DNA of 64,000 nucleotides from Shewanella khirikhana. GTDB lineage: Bacteria > Pseudomonadota > Gammaproteobacteria > Enterobacterales > Shewanellaceae. Location of the stretch: NCBI RefSeq assembly GCF_003957745.1, contig NZ_CP020373.1, positions 4,015,501 through 4,079,500 of the forward strand, in the 5' to 3' direction. A model generated the notes under the pieces. It saw only the letters and a list, made by a program, of their open reading frames with translations. It had not been told where the DNA came from and ran no database searches. Positions 49,873-58,541 of the stretch are shown in pieces; the stretch's first letter is position 1; each line of letters starts with the position of its first letter. Made by a program: the position numbers and the translations under genes.

Positions 49873-50889
49873 TCAGTCCTTATATTTCAGGCTGCCATTG
49901 GCTTTGATTTCATCGTACCAGAGGTTGTGGTGCTGGATAGCCCAGTTTTCATCACAGTAACCGGACTTCATACACTCCATACCACCTTCACTGAGCACGG
50001 TCGCCATCCAGATATGGACGATAGTGAAGGCAATAATGATGATGGCACTGATGGCGTGGATCAGCAGGGCGGCCATTGAGGCTTCCCGTGGCAGATCCAA
50101 GCCTGGCAACACCAGCATCACCCCGGTCACGCTGATAAACAGACCGAAAATGGTCAGGGTCCAGAACCACATCTTCTCACCGGCATTGGCAAAGCCACTG
50201 TCGGGGTGCTTGCCCTTGAAGGGACCGAAGTTGATGTAGCCACCCACCAGCAGGAACCACTTAAGGTCGTACAGCTTGAAGGTTTGCAGCGGCATCCACT
50301 TCACCACGCACAGGGCCCAGGCCAGAATGAACACAGGCCCGGCAAAGTCGTGCACTGTCTTGCTGCCGTAAATCAGCGATGCCCACAGGCCCGCCCCTAC
50401 GTATGGCTCAAGCACATGGCGACCGAGCATGATGGTCAAACCGGTGAAGATAAGCAGCATACAGGCAATGGCCATCACCCAGTGGATCCACAGATCCGCC
50501 TTGCTCCAGCGGGCCACCAGCTTGCCCGAGAAGCCGTGGTGCAGCTTCGAGGGACCGTTGACCAGATAGAACAGCAGGAAGGCACCGAACACACCCACCA
50601 CGGCAAAGCCCATGACAGGGGTCAGGTACTGGTTGCGGACTTCTTTGCCCTGATTACCGGCCACGTTAATCAGCACGCCGGCTTCGACGCCCTGGGCCGT
50701 GGTGTAACCGGATTCACCGGCCTTCACCGCGCGCCACAGATCGGCATCGCTGGTCTTGGCGGCTTGCTGCTGGCTGGATTGCTCATCGGCGGCAAAGGCT
50801 CCAGAAACGGAACCCAGCGCCAGCGCAATCGCCAACAAGGCCACAGACCAGATCTGCTGCAACGACTTGTTGAACGCTTTGGATAACAT
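49873..50889 (-). CDS. fdhC2: Formate dehydrogenase cytochrome b subunit 2
   Basis: Cytochrome b subunit of 338 residues. It has a signal peptide (cleavage near AFA-AD, residue 33), an external region with VKAGESGYTTAQGVEAG, and four spans from about residue 80. The ligand region (FSGKLVARWSKADLWIHWVMAI) matches FdhC1, but most of the rest is diverged. AAAGGAGTG lies before the ATG at 50889, which is preferred over 50964. Its product pairs with FdhA2 and FdhB2. Confidence 0.9.
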   Translation of the reverse strand: MLSKAFNKSLQQIWSVALLAIALALGSVSGAFAADEQSSQQQAAKTSDADLWRAVKAGESGYTTAQGVEAGVLINVAGNQGKEVRNQYLTPVMGFAVVGVFGAFLLFYLVNGPSKLHHGFSGKLVARWSKADLWIHWVMAIACMLLIFTGLTIMLGRHVLEPYVGAGLWASLIYGSKTVHDFAGPVFILAWALCVVKWMPLQTFKLYDLKWFLLVGGYINFGPFKGKHPDSGFANAGEKMWFWTLTIFGLFISVTGVMLVLPGLDLPREASMAALLIHAISAIIIIAFTIVHIWMATVLSEGGMECMKSGYCDENWAIQHHNLWYDEIKANGSLKYKD

Positions 50890-50950
50890 TTTCACTCCTT
50901 TAGCGGCGACGAACTCAGGCATAAGCCGATTTCGCCGCCACAGCTTGGCC

Positions 50951-51547
50951 TCAGTTAATCTCACCAGTCTGAGGGTTGTAACCCCAGATCATGTTGGGAT
51001 TGCCACGGGCGGCCATGCGCTCACGGTAGATGTTGGATACCACTTCAGCATCACCGGCGAGCAGGGCCTTGGTGGCACACAGCTCGGCGCACATGGGCAG
51101 CTTGCCCTCGGCGATACGGTTGGCACCGTACTTCTTACGCTCGGCCTCGGAGAAGTTCTCCTCCGGACCACCGGCGCAGAAGGTGCACTTGTCCATCTTG
51201 CCGCGACTGCCAAAGGCGGTCTTTTTCGGGAACTGCGGCGCACCGAAAGGACAGGCGTAGAAGCAGTAGCCACAACCGATACAGGTATCTTTGTTGTGCA
51301 GTACTATGCCGTCTTCGGTCTTGTAGAAGCAGTTCGCCGGGCACACCGCCATACAGGGGGCGTCGGTACAGTGCATACAGGCAACCGAGATTGAGGCCTC
51401 GCCGGGTTCACCATCACGGATGGTGACTACGCGGCGACGCTGGATACCCCACTCGAGGGCGGAGTCGTTTTCGTTCTTACAGGCGGTGACACAACCGTTA
51501 CACTCGATGCAGCGCTTGGTGTCACACAAAAATTTCATGACTGCCAT
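50951..51547 (-). CDS. fdhB2: Formate dehydrogenase iron-sulfur subunit 2
   Basis: FeS subunit of 198 residues with the same four cluster motifs as FdhB1 (CIECNGCVTAC, CMHCTDAPCMAVC, CIGCGYCFYAC and CTFCAGG with CAELC). Only about a dozen residues differ across the first 177, and the tail is nine residues longer (MIWGYNPQTGEIN). The near-identity of B, compared with the diverged C, suggests gene conversion or strong constraint. It lies 28 bp after fdhA2 in the direction of transcription. Confidence 0.93.
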   Translation of the reverse strand: MAVMKFLCDTKRCIECNGCVTACKNENDSALEWGIQRRRVVTIRDGEPGEASISVACMHCTDAPCMAVCPANCFYKTEDGIVLHNKDTCIGCGYCFYACPFGAPQFPKKTAFGSRGKMDKCTFCAGGPEENFSEAERKKYGANRIAEGKLPMCAELCATKALLAGDAEVVSNIYRERMAARGNPNMIWGYNPQTGEIN

Positions 51548-51574
51548 AATGGCTTTCTCCTCATCAAGTTACGG

Positions 51575-54424
51575 TCAGGCTTTGGTGATTTGACACAGGC
51601 TGGACTTGGTTTCCTGCATCTGAGTCACAGGGTCATAACCATAGGTCAGCACAGTGTTGGCAGATTCACCCTGTACGTAAGGCACTGTGCCTTCAGGATA
51701 ATTCTTAACCAGGCTCTCACCTTCAAAGATGCCCGCAAAGTGATATGGCATGAAGCATTCACCGGCAATCACCCTTGGGGTCACCATGGCTTTAACGGTG
51801 ATCACGGCGCCTTCAGGGCCATGTACCTTCACGTCATCGCCATCGCGGATACCGCGGTCAGCAGCATCGGCAGGGTTGATTTCGATAAACATTTCCTGCT
51901 GCAGCTCTGCCAGCCATGGGTTGGAGCGGGTTTCTTCACCACCACCTTCGTATTCCACCAGACGGCCTGAGGTCAGTGCCAGTGGGAAGTCCTTCGCGAA
52001 GTCCTTCTCCTGGATTGACTTGTACAGGGTTGGCAGACGGTGAACCATACGGTCATCGTAAGTGGGGTACTTGGCCACGAGGTCGCGACGCGGGGTGTAC
52101 AGCGGCTCGCGGTGCAGTGGGATATCGTCCGGGAAGTTCCACACGATACAACGGGCCTTGGCGTTACCGTAAGGAATACAACCGTGCTTGATGGCTACGC
52201 GCTGGATACCGCCGGACACGTCGGTCTTCCAGTTCTTGCCTTCGGCGAATTTCTTCTCTTCTTCGGTCAGGTCGTCCCACCAGCCCAGCTGCTTGAGCAT
52301 GTCGGCGGTAAACTCGGGGTAACCGTCCTGAATTTCAGCGCCCTTGGAGTAGGTGCCTTCGGCCAGGATGTTGTTGCCGTCGTGCTCCACACCGAAGCGG
52401 GCACGGAAGTTACCACCACCGAAGCGCACTTCGCGGTCGGTACGGTAGAGGATTTGGGTGCCGGGGTGTTTCATCTCGGCAGTGCCCCAACATGGCCATG
52501 GCAGACCGTAGGTTTCACCCTTGGCTGGGCCGCCGGGTGCTTCGAGGCTGTTCACATCGAAGGTGCCCCAGTTTTGCTGGTGCATCTTGATACGCTCAGG
52601 GCTCTGACCTGTGTAACCAATGGTCCACATGCCGCGGTTGAATTCGCGGGTCACATCTTCCACCAGCGGCTCATCGCCGTTGACCTGAATGTGCTTACAG
52701 AATTCTTTTTCAACGCCCCACTTCTTGGCCAGCTTGTACATGATCACGTGGTCAGGCAGGGATTCGAACAGTGGCTCGATAACCCGATCACGCCACTGCA
52801 GCGAGCGGTTAGAGGCGGTCACAGAACCATAGGTTTCGAACTGGGTCGCGGCAGGCAGCAGGTACACGCCGTCGGTGCGCTGGTGCATTACACCGGCCAT
52901 GGTTGGGAAGGGGTCAACCACCACCACATTGTCCATCTTGTTCAGTGCTTCACGCACTTCACGGCCACGGGTTTCGGTGTTGACCGACTGACCCCAGAAG
53001 AAGGCCAGACGAATGTTGTCTTTCTGGGCAATCTTGGTCTTGTCTTCCAGCACGCCGTCGTGCCAGCGAGAGCAAGGAATACCGGGTGTGGTCTGTGGCT
53101 TCTTGCCCATGTACTCGCCCTGGTCGAAACGACCGGCAACCCAGGCAGGATCCAGATCCCACACGTTACTCCAGTGGCCCCAGGCGCCTGATGTCAGGCC
53201 GTAGTAGCCAGGCAGGTTGTCGAACAGCAGACCGAAGTCGGTGGCGCCCTGTACGTTATCGTGACCACGGAAGATGTTGGTACCACCACCGGACACGCCC
53301 ATGTTACCCAGCGCCAGCTGCAGAATGCAGTAAGCACGGGTGTTGGCGTTACCTACGTGGTGCTGGGTACCACCCATACACCAAACGATGGTGCCAGGCT
53401 TGTGCTCGGCCATCATCTTGGCCACGCGGTACATCTGAGCCTTGGGCACGCCCACCACGTGTTCCACTTCTTCCGGCGTCCAGCGCTTCACTTCGTCCTG
53501 AATACGTTCCATGCCGTACACACGTGACTTGATGAAGGCTTCATCGTGCCAGCCGTTTTCGAAGATATGCCACAGCAGGCCGTAGATGAAGGGGATGTCG
53601 GTACCGGGACGGATATGCACGTACTCGTCAGACTTGGCTGCAGTACGGGTGAAACGTGGGTCAACCACAATGATCTTGGCGCCGCGCTCTTTACCTGTGA
53701 GCACGTGCTGCATGGCAACTGGGTGCGCTTCGGTTGGGTTGGAGCCGATAAACAGCATGCACTTGGAGTTGCGCATGTCGTTGAAGGAGTTGGTTTGCGC
53801 ACCATAGCCCCAGGTGTTAGCCACACCGGCTACAGTGGTAGAGTGACAAATACGGGCAGAGTGGTCGACGTTGTTGGTGCCCCACATGGCTGCCAGTTTG
53901 CGGTACAGGTAAGACTGTTCGTTGGAGAACTTGGCCGAGCCCATGAAGTACACGGAATCGGGGCCTGACTCTTCGCGGATTTTCAGCATTTTATCGCCGA
54001 TTTCGTTGATAGCCTGATCCCAGCTCAGTTTCTTCCACTTACCGCCTTCAAGTTTCATTGGGTACTTGAGACGCTTTTCACCGTGGCCGTGTTCACGCAG
54101 AGAGGCACCCTTGGCACAGTGGCCGCCCTGGTTGAATGGGTGGTCGAAGGCTGGCTCCTGACCGGTCCAAACGCCGTTTTGCACTTCGGCATAGATACCG
54201 CAGCCAACGGAGCAGTGAGAACAAATGGTGCGCTTCACTTCGGTAGGCGCATCGTGTGGCACGTCTTTGGCCTCGGCGCGGCGCATCATGCCGGTACCCA
54301 GCATGGAAGCAGCGGCGATACCACCTGTAGCAAAACCGGCAGACTTGAGGAACTGACGGCGATTCATGCCGAAGCGGGGCTTTTCAGCCTGACGGGCCTC
54401 GGTGGAGGTGCGGGTCAATCGCAT
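51575..54424 (-). CDS. fdhA2: Formate dehydrogenase catalytic subunit 2 (Mo/W, Cys type)
   Basis: Catalytic subunit of 949 residues. The Tat signal has NRRQFLKSAG. Cluster ligands are CSHCSVGC and GGHCAKG, and the metal ligand is Cys193 in ARICHSTTVAG, again Cys not selenocysteine. The chain is similar to FdhA1 throughout, with replacements mainly in the N-terminal leader and in domain linkers. Translation signals are less clear than for fdhA1 but AAGGAG lies 9 bp before the ATG. The operon order is mini-Tat, fdhA2, fdhB2, fdhC2. Confidence 0.95.
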   Translation of the reverse strand: MRLTRTSTEARQAEKPRFGMNRRQFLKSAGFATGGIAAASMLGTGMMRRAEAKDVPHDAPTEVKRTICSHCSVGCGIYAEVQNGVWTGQEPAFDHPFNQGGHCAKGASLREHGHGEKRLKYPMKLEGGKWKKLSWDQAINEIGDKMLKIREESGPDSVYFMGSAKFSNEQSYLYRKLAAMWGTNNVDHSARICHSTTVAGVANTWGYGAQTNSFNDMRNSKCMLFIGSNPTEAHPVAMQHVLTGKERGAKIIVVDPRFTRTAAKSDEYVHIRPGTDIPFIYGLLWHIFENGWHDEAFIKSRVYGMERIQDEVKRWTPEEVEHVVGVPKAQMYRVAKMMAEHKPGTIVWCMGGTQHHVGNANTRAYCILQLALGNMGVSGGGTNIFRGHDNVQGATDFGLLFDNLPGYYGLTSGAWGHWSNVWDLDPAWVAGRFDQGEYMGKKPQTTPGIPCSRWHDGVLEDKTKIAQKDNIRLAFFWGQSVNTETRGREVREALNKMDNVVVVDPFPTMAGVMHQRTDGVYLLPAATQFETYGSVTASNRSLQWRDRVIEPLFESLPDHVIMYKLAKKWGVEKEFCKHIQVNGDEPLVEDVTREFNRGMWTIGYTGQSPERIKMHQQNWGTFDVNSLEAPGGPAKGETYGLPWPCWGTAEMKHPGTQILYRTDREVRFGGGNFRARFGVEHDGNNILAEGTYSKGAEIQDGYPEFTADMLKQLGWWDDLTEEEKKFAEGKNWKTDVSGGIQRVAIKHGCIPYGNAKARCIVWNFPDDIPLHREPLYTPRRDLVAKYPTYDDRMVHRLPTLYKSIQEKDFAKDFPLALTSGRLVEYEGGGEETRSNPWLAELQQEMFIEINPADAADRGIRDGDDVKVHGPEGAVITVKAMVTPRVIAGECFMPYHFAGIFEGESLVKNYPEGTVPYVQGESANTVLTYGYDPVTQMQETKSSLCQITKA

Positions 54425-54459
54425 CTTAATCTCCTTGGTTTAAGTTAATGCCCGGCTGC

Positions 54460-54657
54460 TCAGTTGCGCAGGGTGGCGTAGTAATTGCGGATATGTTCTG
54501 TCTCGCGGTACTTATCGCTTTGCTCTTCTGGCGCGGCCTCGGTTGGGGCTGCAGCAGCGGCACTACCGGCTACAGTGGCTGCGGCAACCGCACCACCGCC
54601 AATGGCAAGCGCCTTAAGCAGTTCACGACGACTCATTTCGGAAGCTGGCTTCTTCAT
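54460..54657 (-). CDS. Mini-Tat protein of formate dehydrogenase region (copy 2)
   Basis: Protein of 65 residues. The signal SRRELLKALAIGG is followed by an Ala-rich core and the mature segment KYRETEHIRNYYATLRN, the same closing motif as copy 1. The ribosome site AAGGAG lies 9 bp upstream. It lies 35 bp before fdhA2, mirroring the copy before fdhA1, so it was duplicated with the operon. Confidence 0.87.
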   Translation of the reverse strand: MKKPASEMSRRELLKALAIGGGAVAAATVAGSAAAAAPTEAAPEEQSDKYRETEHIRNYYATLRN

Positions 54658-54737
54658 GTTGTCTCCTTGTTGTTATCAAATCCGGCCAACGCCGGCTGTT
54701 TGGTTGGCGGCCGAAGCCGCCTGTTTACTGTTAACCC

Positions 54738-55403
54738 TCAGTGAACCTCAACGGTTTCCTGACTGGCTGGGGCAATATCGGCCGAGCCCGGGCAATTCAC
54801 CGGAATGTCCAGACTCAGTTGTTCAAACTCATTGGCTTCCACGGCAAAGAACGCCTTGGCAAGCTGGGCCACAGTGCCGTAAAACGCGGCGCTGGGTGCC
54901 TTGGCTACGGCGTCGCAGAAGCGGTTAATCCAGCTGCCGATATGGCGCTGGTAGAAGGCCAGCTGGCGATAGCCCGGCGCTTCGAGGATGAGCACGCCCA
55001 TCACTTCGCACAGGGCAGCCACGTGATCTTCCGGCTCCTTGACGTTTTCTTCGCGCTCAAAGCCCATTTGGGCCAGATCCTGACGCAGGAGCGCCAGCGG
55101 CGTGTCCATCAGCGAACCTGTCATAAACCAGCTGCCGTAGGGCAGGATTTCGCCGCAACCGACCCCGAGGAACAGGGTGAAATACTCGTCTTCCAGCTGC
55201 TCGGGGCTGAACTGGCCAGCGGCCAGCTTCAGTGCCGCCCAGGCGCGGGTCATGTCGTTGTCTTCATCCACGTCAACTTCCAGCGCCTGCAAAAAGGCCA
55301 GCAGCTCGGCAGAAGGCGCGCGGCGCAGCAAGGCCGCCAACAACTGGTAGATATCGGCCCGGAACTGATCGTTTTCTGATACTTGTCGAATGGCTTGGGT
55401 CAT
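54738..55403 (-). CDS. TorD-family chaperone for formate dehydrogenase
   Basis: Cytoplasmic chaperone of 221 residues. It shows EYFTLFLGVGCGEILPYGSW in two parts (about residues 78-97), and EPEDHVAALCEVMG, the TorD/DmsD E-P-x-D-H motif. Such proteins bind the Tat signal of a molybdoenzyme and hold it until cofactor insertion, so it likely serves FdhA1 and FdhA2. The start is 10 bp past the stop of the ferredoxin gene, which suggests one operon. Confidence 0.87.
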   Translation of the reverse strand: MTQAIRQVSENDQFRADIYQLLAALLRRAPSAELLAFLQALEVDVDEDNDMTRAWAALKLAAGQFSPEQLEDEYFTLFLGVGCGEILPYGSWFMTGSLMDTPLALLRQDLAQMGFEREENVKEPEDHVAALCEVMGVLILEAPGYRQLAFYQRHIGSWINRFCDAVAKAPSAAFYGTVAQLAKAFFAVEANEFEQLSLDIPVNCPGSADIAPASQETVEVH

Positions 55404-55413
55404 AGCGCGTCTC

Positions 55414-57084
55414 TTACCTCAGTTGCTTTTCCGGATCTTGAAGAATGTCTTCAAACATGTCTTTCACACGGCAATCGCCACACATCTTGAGTCGCTCGAT
55501 GTTGGCAGCAAATGCCGAGTGCATGCCGACCATATCCAGCATCCGGTGCACCATGGATTGGGTCGCAAAGGGCGCGCCGCAGCGCACACACTCGAATGGT
55601 TTTTCTTCCTTGAGCACCCTGGCGGCCTTACGGCTTTCGGGGTCGAAGTTCACCTGGGCACTGAGGCTGATGACCTTCTCGGGGCAGGCGGCTTCACAGA
55701 GGCCACACTGCACACAGTTTTGCTCGGTAAACAGTAGCTTGGGCTCATCGCCGCCGTCGGTCAGTGCTGCTGTGGGGCAAATGGCCACACAGGACATACA
55801 CAAGGTGCAGTTCGCCTCTGCGACTTTCACCTGACCAAAGGGCACATTGCCCATGGGTACAACCGTGGTCACGCCAGCGGCCTGGGCATTGAGATGATCG
55901 ATGGCGGCGTACAGGGTTTCGCGCTTGGTGGTGGCGCCAAAGGCCGCAGGCACGATAACCGGCCAATCGAGGCTGATATCGAGCGCTGGCGTCAGCGCGG
56001 CCAATTCAGCTTCATCAATCAAACGAACCCGGGCGGGCTGGCCCATTTCATTAAGAATGCGGCAGGCCAGCTCGATTTCGCCCTTGAGCATGGAAGTGAG
56101 GGTTGGCGCCGTGGCCTGGGTGTTGAGCACCAGCACTTCGCGGGCACCCCAGGCGAGCGCGGCCAACCAGTGGTCCATCGAGGCCACTGTGATTTCTTCC
56201 AGCGCCACCGGCAACACTTCACCGGGCAGCTCATCGTTAATCAGCGCCTGGCCCTGGTTTTGGTCGTGGAACAGGATGACCGGAGCTTCCTGGGCTTCTT
56301 CGCGGAAGCGGCTCACCAGCTTGCCAATGAAGCTGTGCAGCGCCTGAGGATTGGGCAGGTCGTAGCTGATGGCACCGGTTGGGCAGGCGTTGGTGCAGCT
56401 GCCGGCGCCGTGGCACAGGTAAGGGTCAATCTCGATTTTCTTTTCCACGCTCTGAATGGCATCGGCGGGACAGAAATTGAGGCAACGGGTACAGCCGCTG
56501 AGGCCGTTGCGGTTGTGGGCGCACAGGTCGGCGTTCACCTTCACGTAGCGGGGCTTATCGAACTGCCCCACCAGATCAGGGATTTGCTCAAGCGCCTGTT
56601 CAAGCTTGGCGCCATCCTGACCCACATGGAAATAGCCGGGTGGCAGCATTTCGAGGTTGATGGCAGGCTCGATGGACAGGTCCAGTACCACGTCGAAATG
56701 GGGACGACGAATGGCCACAGTGGACAGCGCGGCCTGGGTACCATTTTGCTCCACGGTCACCTGAAACTGACCGAGGAAGCCCTTGATGGACACCAGTTTG
56801 TTGTAGAAGCTTTCGACCTCGGGGGCGGCGGCCATCACCTGCTCCAGATGGGTTTCATCCTGGCTGGTGATATCGTCGGTGGCCAGGATCACCCGGCTCG
56901 CCATGGCGGACAAACGCCCGGCCGCAAGCCTGGCGATGTCTTCGGCGCCGACAATCAGAACATGCCCCTCGGTGGAATAGCTCACCGTCGGGGGAATGAG
57001 GTTCCCGAGTATGCGGGTTTGTGCAAGAACCTGACGGCGAATTTCACTGTGCCCGGCTCTGTGTGTTGTTTGACTAATGCTCAC
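55414..57084 (-). CDS. Four-cluster ferredoxin-type protein of fdh operon
   Basis: Soluble protein of 556 residues with a GTG start (AGGAACG upstream). An N-terminal domain has VLIVGAEDIARLAAGRL (about 42-58), nucleotide-fold-like. Two [4Fe-4S] motifs lie at CTRCLNFC (Cys198-205, with Cys188 earlier) and CHGAGSCTNAC (Cys224-234). Two more follow at CTLCMSCVAIC and CVQCGLCEAAC (about 420-470), and a C-terminal CVRCGAPF plus CGDC looks like a zinc ribbon. It could be an electron carrier in enzyme maturation or the reduction of molybdenum cofactor. It is always placed with fdh genes in my recollection. Exact function is unknown. Confidence 0.75.
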   Translation of the reverse strand: MSISQTTHRAGHSEIRRQVLAQTRILGNLIPPTVSYSTEGHVLIVGAEDIARLAAGRLSAMASRVILATDDITSQDETHLEQVMAAAPEVESFYNKLVSIKGFLGQFQVTVEQNGTQAALSTVAIRRPHFDVVLDLSIEPAINLEMLPPGYFHVGQDGAKLEQALEQIPDLVGQFDKPRYVKVNADLCAHNRNGLSGCTRCLNFCPADAIQSVEKKIEIDPYLCHGAGSCTNACPTGAISYDLPNPQALHSFIGKLVSRFREEAQEAPVILFHDQNQGQALINDELPGEVLPVALEEITVASMDHWLAALAWGAREVLVLNTQATAPTLTSMLKGEIELACRILNEMGQPARVRLIDEAELAALTPALDISLDWPVIVPAAFGATTKRETLYAAIDHLNAQAAGVTTVVPMGNVPFGQVKVAEANCTLCMSCVAICPTAALTDGGDEPKLLFTEQNCVQCGLCEAACPEKVISLSAQVNFDPESRKAARVLKEEKPFECVRCGAPFATQSMVHRMLDMVGMHSAFAANIERLKMCGDCRVKDMFEDILQDPEKQLR

Positions 57085-57233
57085 GTTGCGTTCCTGAACA
57101 GTTCTTTGGCTGTTTCTGTACGTAAGAGCCGCCGTTTTTTTGTTTGTTTTGCGCTACTTGGCGCCGGCTGACCAGCTTAAATACAGCAATTCACATACCA
57201 GATTTGTGGACATTAAACTCGGCTAAACTAACC

Positions 57234-57800
57234 CTAAACGACAGGGCCCTGAGGTTCGTCTCCTTCTGCTTGGCCATTTTGGGACACCTCGTCGGCGACC
57301 TCAGGCAAATTGTCCTCCGTGGTGGCTGCCAGGGCGCTCGCCTCTGCTTCCACCTCTTCGGTAGCGGATTCAACGACATGGCGAAACACCTTCTTGGCCA
57401 GCTCCATTGAAGCATCGACGCTCAGTTTGGGCTGGTTGGAATAGTCGAGGGCGTACTCAATCAAGCCATCTATGTGGTTGTACTGGGGTTGTTTCCACAG
57501 CGCGCGCAGCGCTGCGGTGCGGGTCAGGGGGTCGACATCGTTGGACATAAAGCGGGCAAAACTGCCGCCCACTTCGATATTTTCCGGATCGGGCAGCGGC
57601 TCGGCTTCTTCAGCGCCATCAACGGCTGACTGCTGGGCATCAGCTCCGGTTTCTGCGCTGGCCTCTGCGGCATCCGTGCTTTCAGGCAATGGTTGCTCTG
57701 CCGCCGACGTCAGCTCGACGTCTTCAGCGGCTTGCTCGGCCGTAACCGCTTCGCGGCGCGCCTGCCAACGACTCAGAAAACCCTGGGAGGTATCGCTCAT
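57234..57800 (-). CDS. DUF3306 protein
   Basis: Soluble protein of 188 residues. The N-terminal half is low complexity, with many Ala, Glu and Asp (AAEDVELTSAAEQPLPEST). The C-terminal half (about residues 75-130) has the DUF3306 core GGSFARFMSNDVDPLTRTAALRALWKQPQYNHIDGL, here seen as FARFMSNDVDPLTR and QPQYNHIDGLIEYALDY. Its ATG overlaps the TGA of the DUF3305 gene by one base. Both are linked to formate dehydrogenases across proteobacteria, and their role is unproven. Confidence 0.85.
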   Translation of the reverse strand: MSDTSQGFLSRWQARREAVTAEQAAEDVELTSAAEQPLPESTDAAEASAETGADAQQSAVDGAEEAEPLPDPENIEVGGSFARFMSNDVDPLTRTAALRALWKQPQYNHIDGLIEYALDYSNQPKLSVDASMELAKKVFRHVVESATEEVEAEASALAATTEDNLPEVADEVSQNGQAEGDEPQGPVV

Positions 57801-58258
57801 CAGGGCCTCCGTGCGTTCGCTTCGGCCAGCTCCTTGCGGCGGTTAACGTGCTTGCGGCGATGGGCGCTGATTTCCACCTCGCCATGGCGGGTGATAAAGG
57901 CCTCAATCCAGCAAGCCACGGCTTCGGGCATAGGCATATTGAGCACCGGGGTATCGCCTTCCAGGCATCCGGCGGCCACGTTCTGATCGGCACTGATGGC
58001 CATGGGCACCCAGGCACCATCTTCCAGCTCATCGCAGACGACGTAGAGCATGGGATTGTCCATGTCCAGATTCAGGCGATAGCTGGCGCGCTCATCCAGA
58101 TACAGCTCAAGCAGCACCAGGGTTGCGCCTTCAATCGGGCCCTGACTGGCAGGCACCACCTGATCCAGTTCCCAACTGGTGGAAGCCCAACGCCCCACCT
58201 GTTTTTGTACTTTCCTGAGCGACACATACATGGGCCAAACGCTTTGAGTGTGTTGCAT
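57800..58258 (-). CDS. DUF3305 protein
   Basis: Soluble protein of 152 residues with the DUF3305 signature VSLRKVQKQVGRWASTSWEL near the N-terminus, then LVLLELYLDERASYRLNLD and the closing HGEVEISAHRRKHVNRRK. It is the first gene of the minus-strand fdh cluster and is coupled to DUF3306. The upstream divergent region to fdhD holds overlapping inverted repeats. A maturation or regulation role is suspected from context only. Confidence 0.87.
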   Translation of the reverse strand: MQHTQSVWPMYVSLRKVQKQVGRWASTSWELDQVVPASQGPIEGATLVLLELYLDERASYRLNLDMDNPMLYVVCDELEDGAWVPMAISADQNVAAGCLEGDTPVLNMPMPEAVACWIEAFITRHGEVEISAHRRKHVNRRKELAEANARRP

Positions 58259-58393
58259 CTTCTCTCATCCTCTTGGGATTACGACCGGGAGCGGCACTGC
58301 CCCGGCCAGGTCTCTACACCCAGACTGCAAGAAGGGTGCCAGCCGCAGGGCCGGAGAAGTTTGAACTGGATCATCAAAACCCTGCTGATTATA

Positions 58394-58428
58394 GGACAAT
58401 TTGTCCCACCTGCTTTTCCGGGTGGGAC
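58394..58428. promoter_or_regulatory. Overlapping inverted repeats in fdhD/DUF3305 divergent region
   Basis: GGACAA-t-TTGTCC at 58394-58406 and GTCCCACC-10 nt-GGTGGGAC at 58403-58428 share GTCC. Each is perfect. They lie between the start codons of the DUF3305 gene and fdhD, where a regulator of both directions would bind; the HTH protein at 59384 is a candidate. The second stem could also form in RNA. Confidence 0.55.
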
Positions 58429-58541
58429 AGAACGCCCACCAGCGAGTGCAAAAGCTCGGAAAAGCCCCGGTCGGGATCACACTTTCGTCGCCGGGTACGA
58501 TACTTGCTAAGACCTTGTCAGGTTCTCCAACGAGGTTTGCC

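Noticed and set aside
46252..54424. Selenocysteine codon in fdhA1 or fdhA2
   Set aside because: The active-site position reads Cys in both (ARICHST), and no in-frame TGA is present, so these are Cys-type enzymes.
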